A program made the position numbers and the translations under genes. A stretch of DNA of 55,613 nucleotides. Source: Rheinheimera sp. GTDB taxonomy: Bacteria > Pseudomonadota > Gammaproteobacteria > Enterobacterales > Alteromonadaceae. Under the pieces are notes generated by a model. It was not told the origin of the DNA, searched no databases, and worked only from the letters and a program-made list of their open reading frames with translations. Each line of letters begins with the position of its first letter. The first letter of the stretch is position 1. The DNA lies in contig NZ_JAVBXS010000098.1 in NCBI RefSeq assembly GCF_030824435.1, positions 1 through 55,613 of the forward strand, read 5' to 3'. This document shows, piece by piece, positions 28,246-35,544 of the stretch.

Positions 28246-29522
28246 CAGGGTTTGATATACCGGTAAAAAGTGCTGATAACGGCAGTGGTAGTACCGGAGT
28301 TGGCAACTGTGCCACTGTTTGTTTGCTGCTCCTGAATTTGCAGCTCAGCAACAGATTCAGTTGTTGCCGCGGTTGGTTCTTCAGCACCCAGCGCTTGCTC
28401 CATCGCCTGCTCTGCTGCTGTTAAAGTTGAGGCAGAATTGTTGGCTGCTTCATCCGCGCCGGGTTCAGTGGCTGGTCTCTGCAAGGCTTCATTGTTGGGT
28501 TGAATGGCAGCAGGCGCTTGTTCGGGTTGTAACTTTTTCTCCAGCGCTAAAGCACGGTAAAAATCGGCTTCAGTGGCCGTTAATTGCAGCGCTATCACCG
28601 CCTGTTGCTGGCTAAAACTTACTAACTGATGCTGGCGCACCGTCAGCATAGAAGCAAAAATTTTCTGCACCTGTACCAAATCGGTCAGGCTGGTTACACC
28701 GGCAATGGTCAGTTGCAATTGCCCTTCAGCAGTTACAGTATTCTGCTGATGCAGATTCACTGCATACTGCGCCGATAGTTCGCTGGCAAGTGCCGCTGAA
28801 AACTGCGCCATTAAAGACGGAATATCGGCTGCGGTAAATTCTTGTTGTTGCAGCTGACCATCCTGTTGTTGCTGGCGAATCAGCCGGTATTGCAGCTGAC
28901 CTGTGGCATCCTGTAATTGTTCCACCAGCAAATTTTGCACCCGCTCCGCTTTATAGCGGATAGAGGCTGTGCCTAGCGCTGCCCAGTCGCCGGCCCAAAC
29001 ACTGCTTTCGTTAAGCAGCGCTAAATCGTCAACGTCATACAAAGGATAAATAAAACTTAAACCGTATTTTTTGGCTTGTTGCATTAGGTTTGTGCGCAGC
29101 GGATGTTGGTTTTCCAACACAAATTTGGGTTCAGCCAGTGTTTTTTCTGTCAGCCATACCAACACATCAGGGCGGCGGCTGCCCCAGACCGGTACTTGTT
29201 GTTGCGCTAATAAAGCAGTGATTTTTTGTTGATCTAAACTCACCACCAGCAGATTGCGGCCGTCGCGCTGCACCATCTGGTATTGTTTCACATAATTGCC
29301 GGCTTGTTTCAGTTCAGCCTGCACCTGACTGTTAGCCATAATGGCGTCACTACCTGTCAGTTTTAACAGCACTGCGGCAAAAGCCGCCTGTTGCCAGGCC
29401 GACTGGCTTTGGTTTGCATCCACCTCTGCCTGATATAAATCAGTCAGTTCAGCAGCAAGCACAAAGCTGGCTGATGTAGACAGGATAAAGAGGCTGAATA
29501 AAAACGCAGACAAAAATCGCAT
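28245..29522 (-). CDS. DUF2066 exported protein
   Basis: The 425-residue protein has a clear signal peptide (about residues 1-23, ending VLAA) and a DUF2066 domain over about residues 24-330. The C-terminal 95 residues are low-complexity Ala/Glu/Thr. The family is periplasmic or envelope-associated, with unknown function, and is often found beside hda in this bacterial group. GAGGA lies eight bases before the ATG, and the marC stop is ten bases upstream. Confidence 0.85.
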   Translation of the reverse strand: MRFLSAFLFSLFILSTSASFVLAAELTDLYQAEVDANQSQSAWQQAAFAAVLLKLTGSDAIMANSQVQAELKQAGNYVKQYQMVQRDGRNLLVVSLDQQKITALLAQQQVPVWGSRRPDVLVWLTEKTLAEPKFVLENQHPLRTNLMQQAKKYGLSFIYPLYDVDDLALLNESSVWAGDWAALGTASIRYKAERVQNLLVEQLQDATGQLQYRLIRQQQQDGQLQQQEFTAADIPSLMAQFSAALASELSAQYAVNLHQQNTVTAEGQLQLTIAGVTSLTDLVQVQKIFASMLTVRQHQLVSFSQQQAVIALQLTATEADFYRALALEKKLQPEQAPAAIQPNNEALQRPATEPGADEAANNSASTLTAAEQAMEQALGAEEPTAATTESVAELQIQEQQTNSGTVANSGTTTAVISTFYRYIKP

Positions 29523-29532
29523 TAAAAAATCC

Positions 29533-30168
29533 TCAACGCGCCAGCACAGGGAACAAGCCCTTCAGGCCCAGACTGATAAATTCAACTGAAATAGCGGCCA
29601 GAATCAAACCCATCACCCGGGTGATAATATTCATGCCGGTCTGACCCAGTTTGCCGGCTATTTTACCTGATAACCGCATCAGAATGGCCAGAATTATACC
29701 AACGACAATAATTTCCGCTGAAACAATTAAATAATGTTGCCAGCCTTCTGCTCTGTTGCCGTACAAAATGATAGAACTGATGGCGCCGGGCCCGGCCAGC
29801 ATCGGCATGGCCAAAGGCACTATGGCAATAGATTCTCTTTTAGTGGCTTCCAAACGTTCGGCTTCGGTATTTTTGGCGCCGCTGGTCTGGGCATGCAACA
29901 TCGAAATGGCCATTAATAAAATTAAAATACCACCGCCAACCCGGAACGAATTCACCGAAATACCAAAAAAATTCAGGATCATTTCGCCAAAAAACAAGGT
30001 CACCAGCAAAATTACAGTGGCGCCTTTGGCTGCTGTCATAGCCACATATTTTTTATCTTGCGCGCTGTGATGTTGAGTTAAGGATAAATACATCGGCAGC
30101 GCACCAAGGGGGTTTAAAATGGCGAGAATACCAATAAAAATTTTCAGATAGTCCTGGATTTCTAACAC
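29533..30168 (-). CDS. MarC family membrane protein (YchE-like)
   Basis: The 211-residue protein has six hydrophobic segments and typical MarC motifs: FIGILAILNPLGALPMYLSLT near the N terminus, then FGISVNSFRVGGGILIL, the loop motif ESIAIVPLAMPMLAGPGAIS, and GMNIITRVMGLILAAISVEFI. It resembles E. coli YchE. The substrate is unknown; earlier claims of antibiotic export by MarC were not upheld. It starts with GTG, preceded by AGGA. It heads the marC-DUF2066-hda operon. Confidence 0.9.
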   Translation of the reverse strand: MLEIQDYLKIFIGILAILNPLGALPMYLSLTQHHSAQDKKYVAMTAAKGATVILLVTLFFGEMILNFFGISVNSFRVGGGILILLMAISMLHAQTSGAKNTEAERLEATKRESIAIVPLAMPMLAGPGAISSIILYGNRAEGWQHYLIVSAEIIVVGIILAILMRLSGKIAGKLGQTGMNIITRVMGLILAAISVEFISLGLKGLFPVLAR

Positions 30169-30480
30169 TTAAAATTCCTGTGAGCTATTGCCAATAAAAA
30201 GAGTGTCAGTGTAATAACAAGCCAAGGTGCACTGCAATCAGCCACAACAGAATGAGCATTGTTTTCTGCCAGCCCAAAGGTTCAGATGCAAATATGCACT
30301 CTGTGTCCCTTTGTTGCGGCCATCAGCAGCAGATTTTGCCAACAGTTTACAACATCAGCTGATAAGGCTGACGAACAAGACAGGCTGGCTGACAAATAAT
30401 AAAGCCACCATCAGGTGGCTTTATTCTCAGGGCGACAGTACAAACCTGACCGCCATTGTGCTTTACAACAAAAGCCTGGC
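30169..30480. other. Gene-free stretch between marC and bamC
   Basis: This 312-base gap holds the bamC terminator (30398-30425) and must hold the marC promoter, which I could not place with confidence. No convincing small gene is visible. Confidence 0.5.
30398..30425. terminator. Bidirectional terminator after dapA-bamC
   Basis: A perfect 12-bp stem (AATAAAGCCACC with its complement) surrounds a 4-base loop. On the minus strand it is about 55 bases after the bamC stop. Confidence 0.85.
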
Positions 30481-31542
30481 TTAGAGCTCTACTTTTGTTT
30501 TGCGGATAGTGGCGACAAACACTTCGTAAATAGCGTCGACCGTCGCCTGATCCAGCGCATTGCCGTTTTTGTCACGCCATTTAATGGCAGTGCCTTTATC
30601 TGTTTTGCTTAGCGCCAACTGATATTCACCTTCGGCAATCGGCAATACCGGCTGCTCTTCACTGCCCCATAACGCATCCCAGAAACCCGCTTCAGGCTTG
30701 GTAAAGGTCACATAATAGACATAATCAGTGCGGTTTAAGTCACTCACTTGTAATGACAAGTGTTCAAACAACAATTCAAGCTGAGTCCAGGCCACCTCTA
30801 ACGATTGGGTCGTTAACAAAACAGCTTCGTTTTTGTCATTGGTCGCCCGGGTTAACAACACATCCGGCAACTTCGCTTTAGCTTCCTGAATACGTGCCAA
30901 CTCGACAGTGGCCACTTTATCAATAATACGATTTAAAAAATGTACTTCTTCCCGGCGCTGCGCAATAGGGGTAATTGTTTTTGCAGAATCGGCGTATTTG
31001 TGCCCGGCAAGCTGCACTTTAACTGCAACAGTGCGGCCATGGGTACGAGGTTCAAACTCGATATTAAAACGGCTTTCCTGAGTCAGACTTTCGCTTTTCC
31101 ACCACCACCAACCAGTTTCTTCATATTCACTGACCCAGCCTGACTGCCAGCTCGTTGCTGAAGTTTTGGTTAATTCAATCTTCTGCTCAGCAAAAAAGTC
31201 TGTGATATTGCTGGTCAAAAACGGCATCAGGTCGCCGGTAAATTCATTGCGTTCAAAAAACACCCGCACTTCTTTGTCGTCTTCTTCCACCCGGGCGTTG
31301 GTGGATACAGCCAGCACCTGCATAGGCGCACGCAGCTCCATGTCGTCACCACGAACACCAGCGGCAACTTTAGCCGGAATGTCGTATTGCGCCGGTGTTT
31401 TTGGTGCTTTTAAACCAACAGGAACAGCCAGTTCTTTTACATTTGATTTGGTTTGAGCCGTTGTGGTTTCGGGTGCAGTCCATAATGAACAGCCAGATAA
31501 CAGCAGGGTGGCAAATACAGTGCCGGGGATCCAATAATGCAC
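30481..31542 (-). CDS. bamC: Outer-membrane assembly lipoprotein BamC
   Basis: BamC is a lipoprotein of the BAM complex that inserts beta-barrel proteins into the outer membrane. A lipobox LSGC places the lipidated cysteine at residue 18. An unstructured N-terminal segment and two helix-grip domains (about residues 95-215 and 225-350) follow. The length of 353 is close to E. coli (344). The GTG start has AGGAG seven bases upstream. It follows dapA by ten bases, the conserved dapA-bamC pair. Confidence 0.93.
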   Translation of the reverse strand: MHYWIPGTVFATLLLSGCSLWTAPETTTAQTKSNVKELAVPVGLKAPKTPAQYDIPAKVAAGVRGDDMELRAPMQVLAVSTNARVEEDDKEVRVFFERNEFTGDLMPFLTSNITDFFAEQKIELTKTSATSWQSGWVSEYEETGWWWWKSESLTQESRFNIEFEPRTHGRTVAVKVQLAGHKYADSAKTITPIAQRREEVHFLNRIIDKVATVELARIQEAKAKLPDVLLTRATNDKNEAVLLTTQSLEVAWTQLELLFEHLSLQVSDLNRTDYVYYVTFTKPEAGFWDALWGSEEQPVLPIAEGEYQLALSKTDKGTAIKWRDKNGNALDQATVDAIYEVFVATIRKTKVEL

Positions 31543-31552
31543 CTAAAAACTC

Positions 31553-32434
31553 CTAAAGATTAATTTTGGCTTGTTGTAGCGCTTGTTCGATTACAACATG
31601 ATGAATTGGTTCCAGCCGGGTTAACGGTAAACGGGCAAAATCAGAAAGAATCAGCCCCATACGTTTCAGCGCCCATTTGGTTGGAATCGGATTACTTTCA
31701 ATAAATAAATCGCGGTGCAGTGCTTGCAGACTGGCATCAACAGCTTCTGCTTTTTCAGCATCCCCCTTGCGGGCTGCAGCTATCATGGCAGTCATGCCGG
31801 CAGGCGCCACATTGGTGGTGACTGAAATCACCCCATGGCCACCTTGTAAAATAAAGTCTTTGGCGCTGGCGTCATCACCACTGAGTAAATCAAAATCTGC
31901 ACTGCAACTTGCTTTGAGTTGTGCCAGGCGTTCCATTGATCCTGTGGCTTCTTTGATACCAACGATATTGTTCACGCGGCTAAGCTCGGCAACTGTAGCA
32001 GCCTGTAAATCGACACCAGTGCGGCCAGGCACGTTGTAAAGCAGCACAGGTTTATTTGCCGCAGCTGCCACAGCTTTAAAATGCGCCACCATACCTTGTT
32101 GTGTTGGTTTGTTGTAATAAGGCGTCACAGTTAAAAAACCATCAATGGCAAACGCATTCAACGCTTCAGTTTTAGCCACAGCCTCAGCAGTAGAATTAGA
32201 ACCGTTACCTGCCAAAATCTGACAACGCCCCGCCACTTGTTCAATCACAGCCTGTAATACTTCCAGCTGTTCAGCAAAAGGAATAGTGGCCGCTTCACCC
32301 GTAGTACCCATGATCACCAAACCATCGGTACCGTTTTGCAACTGGTAGTCCACCAGTTGACGCAGGCTGGCGTAATCCACCTGACCTGTTTCTGTCATCG
32401 GGGTAATAAGGGCGACGTAACTTCCTCTGAACAT
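31553..32434 (-). CDS. dapA: 4-hydroxy-tetrahydrodipicolinate synthase
   Basis: DapA condenses pyruvate with aspartate semialdehyde in the lysine/DAP pathway. The 293-residue TIM barrel shows GTTGEAATI (active-site Thr pair), VTPYYNKPTQ (Tyr), YNVPGRTGVD (Arg), VGIKEATG (Schiff-base Lys) and LSGDD. The ATG at 32434 was chosen over the longer open frame because GGAG lies eight bases upstream and the family N terminus MFRGSYVALITPM begins there. It is divergent from gcvR. Confidence 0.97.
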   Translation of the reverse strand: MFRGSYVALITPMTETGQVDYASLRQLVDYQLQNGTDGLVIMGTTGEAATIPFAEQLEVLQAVIEQVAGRCQILAGNGSNSTAEAVAKTEALNAFAIDGFLTVTPYYNKPTQQGMVAHFKAVAAAANKPVLLYNVPGRTGVDLQAATVAELSRVNNIVGIKEATGSMERLAQLKASCSADFDLLSGDDASAKDFILQGGHGVISVTTNVAPAGMTAMIAAARKGDAEKAEAVDASLQALHRDLFIESNPIPTKWALKRMGLILSDFARLPLTRLEPIHHVVIEQALQQAKINL

Positions 32435-32575
32435 GGCTACTGCTCCGTAATTTTCAGGCTGCCTATGGTAATGACGCGGCCATACAAACACAAGCAACTG
32501 CTGAGCCTGCTGATGAATTTTCACCGAACTATGTTAAACTCGGCGCCCCTTTTCCGTTCAAGGTCGCTTGTAAAG

Positions 32576-33097
32576 ATGGCTCAACAACTGGTGGTGACTG
32601 CAATAGGCGCCGACCGTACCGGTATTGTCAGTCAATTATCCCGGCTGGTCAGTGACTGCAACTGTAATATCGTCGACAGCAGAATGGCGATTTTTGGCAA
32701 TGAATTTACGTTTATTATGTTGTTGTCAGGCGACGCTGCTGCCATCAGCAAAATTGAATATTTATTACCAAGTTCAGGTGTTGAACTTGATCTGTTGACG
32801 ATGACCAAACGTACATCCGCCCACAAACCGCCACCGTTGTCGGCGCCTTATCTGCTGTGTTACACCGGACCAGATAAAGTGGGCACTTTGGGGGCTATAT
32901 CCAGTTTGCTGGCTGACCATCAGGTGTACATTGGTGCTTTGCGCTCGGAAACCCATCAGGTGAACGGCATTGCTCAAACTGATACTCAGATGACGGTACA
33001 GCTACCGGGTAGTATTGATGCGGCCACTTTGCGAACTTTGGTGCTGCAGAAACTCAGCGAACTGTCATTAACCGGCAGTTTTGACATGCAGAGTTAA
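32576..33097 (+). CDS. gcvR: Glycine cleavage system regulator GcvR
   Basis: The 173-residue protein contains two ACT domains: about residues 5-75 (LVVTAIGADRTGIVSQLSRLV) and 90-165 (LLCYTGPDKVGTLGAISSLL). GcvR represses gcvTHP expression by binding the activator GcvA; this is known for E. coli. The ATG at 32576 gives the family N terminus. The frame is open upstream, but that part overlaps the dapA start. The gcvR/dapA divergence and bcp downstream match E. coli order. Confidence 0.93.
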   Translation: MAQQLVVTAIGADRTGIVSQLSRLVSDCNCNIVDSRMAIFGNEFTFIMLLSGDAAAISKIEYLLPSSGVELDLLTMTKRTSAHKPPPLSAPYLLCYTGPDKVGTLGAISSLLADHQVYIGALRSETHQVNGIAQTDTQMTVQLPGSIDAATLRTLVLQKLSELSLTGSFDMQS

Positions 33098-33125
33098 CTG
33101 GCAAATTTCGTTTTTATTAACATCA

Positions 33126-33160
33126 AACCGGCCATGACTTTGTTTTGCGCCGGTTTTTTT
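33126..33160 (+). terminator. Terminator of gcvR
   Basis: AAACCGGC and GCCGGTTT (33126-33133 and 33149-33156) form an 8-bp stem around a 15-base loop, followed by further T residues. It lies between gcvR and bcp. Confidence 0.75.
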
Positions 33161-33176
33161 TATCAAAGGAATCAAT

Positions 33177-33641
33177 ATGAATATGCTGACTGTGGGTCAA
33201 AAAGCCCCTGAATTTGCACTGCAGGATCAAAACGGCAATACAGTGGAACTGACCCAATTATTAAAATCAGGCGCTGTGCTGCTGTATTTTTATCCTAAAG
33301 CTATGACACCGGGCTGCACAGTGCAGGCCTGTAATTTAAGAGACAGCCAGGCCGAATTTGCCAAAAAAGGGGTTCAGGTGGTTGGTATCAGTACGGATCC
33401 GGTAAAAAGTCTGGCTAAATTTGTACAGCGTGATGCGCTGAATTTTACTCTGCTGTCAGACCCGGAACATCAGACTGCCGCAGCTTTTGGTGTATGGGGC
33501 GAAAAAAAGTTTATGGGCAAGGTCTACGATGGTATTCATCGCACCAGTTTTTTAATTGGGCAAGATGGCATGATTCAGCAGGTTTATCAGGACTTTAAAA
33601 CCAGCAATCACCATGAAGTGGTGCTAAAGTCTCTGCCATAA
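33177..33641 (+). CDS. bcp: Thioredoxin-dependent thiol peroxidase (Bcp/PrxQ)
   Basis: The 154-residue peroxiredoxin reduces hydroperoxides in the cytoplasm. The peroxidatic cysteine is in TPGCTVQACNLRD near residue 47, with a second cysteine five residues later, the E. coli Bcp type of atypical two-Cys arrangement. Conserved FYPK and ISTDP segments are also present. AAAGGA precedes the ATG. Confidence 0.95.
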   Translation: MNMLTVGQKAPEFALQDQNGNTVELTQLLKSGAVLLYFYPKAMTPGCTVQACNLRDSQAEFAKKGVQVVGISTDPVKSLAKFVQRDALNFTLLSDPEHQTAAAFGVWGEKKFMGKVYDGIHRTSFLIGQDGMIQQVYQDFKTSNHHEVVLKSLP

Positions 33642-33671
33642 AGCGGTTAAAACTGCCAGGAGCATTCTGTT

Positions 33672-34289
33672 ATGAAATTGTATTATGCACCCGCAGCCAG
33701 CTCTCTCTCAGCGCACATTAGCTTGTTGGAAGCTGGTTTAAAATTCACCCCGGTGAAAGTGGATTTAAAAACCAAGTTGTTGCCGGATGGCGGCAATTTT
33801 AATGACATCAACCCACTTGGTTATGTACCTGCATTACAGTTAAAAAACGGCGAAGTACTGACCGAATGCCCTGCTATTTTGCAATATATTGCCGACCAAT
33901 CACCGGCCAGCAATCTGGCGCCAGCCAATGGCAGTTTTGCCCGTTATAAACAACAAAGCCTGCTGAATTTTATTGCCACTGAACTACATAAAAATTTTTC
34001 GCCGCTGTTTGACCCAACCGCAACCGATTCAGGCAAACAAGCGGCAGTGAAAAAACTGCAACTTCGTTTTACTACAGTTGAACAGCTGCTGGCTGGCAGC
34101 TCTTTTTTAACCGGCGACCAATTTACTCTGGCCGATGCTTACCTGTTTAACGTTGCGCTTTGGTCACGTTTTGTAAAATTTGATTTAACCCCTTACCCAC
34201 AACTTCAGGCTTATCTGGATCGCATTGCCAAACGCCCTGCTGTCAGACAAGCATTGCAGGACGAAGGCCTGTTAAGGCATGGAGAATAA
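33672..34289 (+). CDS. Beta-class glutathione S-transferase with Ser at the Cys10 position
   Basis: The 205-residue protein aligns with E. coli GstA: MKLYYAPAASSLSAHISL, NPLGYVPALQL, TECPAILQYIAD, FIATELHKNFSPLF and DQFTLADAYLF. The beta-class cysteine 10, which can form a disulfide with glutathione, is serine here (S10). Activity may therefore follow a serine-type mechanism, but this is inference. AGGAG lies ahead of the ATG. It is four bases from the dehydrogenase gene, but the link may be only transcriptional. Confidence 0.92.
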   Translation: MKLYYAPAASSLSAHISLLEAGLKFTPVKVDLKTKLLPDGGNFNDINPLGYVPALQLKNGEVLTECPAILQYIADQSPASNLAPANGSFARYKQQSLLNFIATELHKNFSPLFDPTATDSGKQAAVKKLQLRFTTVEQLLAGSSFLTGDQFTLADAYLFNVALWSRFVKFDLTPYPQLQAYLDRIAKRPAVRQALQDEGLLRHGE

Positions 34290-34292
34290 TAG

Positions 34293-35405
34293 ATGACAAC
34301 AATTCAGACTTTACCGCTGGTGCTACTGTTGACCACCATGGCTGCCACTGCCGCCGAACCGGCTTTTTTAGCGACACAACAACACAAACTGAAGATTGAA
34401 ACCATCACTGAAGGGTTATCCCATCCCTGGGGCATGGCATTTTTACCCGACGGCAGGCTGCTGGTAACAGAACGTGACGGCAAACTTCGCATAGTGACAA
34501 ACGGCAAAGCGGGCGAACCTGTCACAGGTTTACCCAAGCTGGCTGTTGGCGGCCAGGGTGGTTTACTCGATGTGCTGCTTGATAAAGATTTTGCCAACAA
34601 CCAGACCCTGTATTTAAGTTTTTCTGAGCCTGGTAAAGATGACAGCAATAGCACTGCAGTGCTGAGCGCCAAACTGGTGGGCAACAGCCTGACCGACAGC
34701 AAAGTGCTGTTTAGCCAGCAGCCTAAATTTAACAGCAAATACCATTTTGGCGGCCGCTTGGTGCAAGAAGCCAATGGTGCACTTTTTATCACTTTGGGTG
34801 ACAGAGGCAGCCGCCGTGAAGACGTGCAGCCACTGTCAACCCATATCGGCAAAGTGGTCCGGGTGATGCCGGATGGCACAGCTGCTGAGGGTAACCCTTT
34901 TATTGCAGATAAATCGGCCAAAGCGGAAGTCTGGTCCAATGGCCATCGTAATATTCAGGGCGCAACTTTGGACGCTCAGGGTCGGCTCTGGACCCATGAA
35001 CATGGTCCACAAGGCGGCGATGAAATTAATATCACCCTGGCGGCCAAAAACTATGGCTGGCCGCTGATCACTTATGGTGAAGAATACGGTGGTGGTGTTA
35101 TTGGCAATACCAAAGCGGATGGCCTGGAACAACCACTGCACTATTGGGTGCCTTCCATAGCACCAAGCGGCATGACCTTTTATCAACAAAAAATGTTTGG
35201 TAAATGGCAACATAACCTGCTGGTGGGTTCGTTAAAGTTTGGTCAGTTGGTCAGGCTTGAAATTAAAAATGATAAAGTGGCACATGAAGAACGTATCCGG
35301 ATTGGCAGCAGAGTGCGCGATGTGGAAGTGGCACCAGATGGCAGCGTTTATTTATTAACCGACGAAGATAATGGCGCCATTTTAAGACTGACACCGGCCG
35401 ACTAA
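34293..35405 (+). CDS. yliI: PQQ-dependent aldose sugar dehydrogenase (YliI/Asd type)
   Basis: The product (370 residues, against 371 in E. coli YliI) has a signal peptide (about residues 1-21) and a six-bladed beta-propeller of the soluble glucose dehydrogenase type. Family landmarks are LSHPWGMAFLPDGRLLVTER, GGQGGLLDV, YHFGGRLV, LGDRGSRREDVQPL, HEHGPQGGDEIN and the ending DVEVAPDGSVYLLTDE. The enzyme oxidises aldoses in the periplasm with pyrroloquinoline quinone and calcium. No PQQ synthesis genes are in the window, and the next gene looks like a PQQ importer. Confidence 0.93.
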   Translation: MTTIQTLPLVLLLTTMAATAAEPAFLATQQHKLKIETITEGLSHPWGMAFLPDGRLLVTERDGKLRIVTNGKAGEPVTGLPKLAVGGQGGLLDVLLDKDFANNQTLYLSFSEPGKDDSNSTAVLSAKLVGNSLTDSKVLFSQQPKFNSKYHFGGRLVQEANGALFITLGDRGSRREDVQPLSTHIGKVVRVMPDGTAAEGNPFIADKSAKAEVWSNGHRNIQGATLDAQGRLWTHEHGPQGGDEINITLAAKNYGWPLITYGEEYGGGVIGNTKADGLEQPLHYWVPSIAPSGMTFYQQKMFGKWQHNLLVGSLKFGQLVRLEIKNDKVAHEERIRIGSRVRDVEVAPDGSVYLLTDEDNGAILRLTPAD

Positions 35406-35423
35406 GGCCCGCAAGTCCATGAT

Positions 35424-35451
35424 GCCGGTGCCTGCACCGGCTTATTTTTAT
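35424..35451 (+). terminator. Terminator between yliI and the TonB receptor
   Basis: GCCGGTGC and GCACCGGC (35424-35441) form a tight GC-rich hairpin followed by TTATTTTTAT. It lies 18 bases after the dehydrogenase stop. Because the receptor gene starts about 100 bases later, it could act as full terminator or as attenuator. Confidence 0.8.
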
Positions 35452-35544
35452 CTAACGCCTGATCATGCCCTGTTTAAGCCAGGACGGACGCTCGCCGCTG
35501 CCGTGACTGAGGACTTTGGCCTTTATTTACGTAGGATAATATTG

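Noticed and set aside
35419-35544. Longer N terminus for the TonB receptor starting at 35419
   Set aside because: The extra codons translate the intrinsic terminator hairpin and push the signal peptide to residue 43; the ATG at 35545 has a ribosome site and a proper signal peptide.
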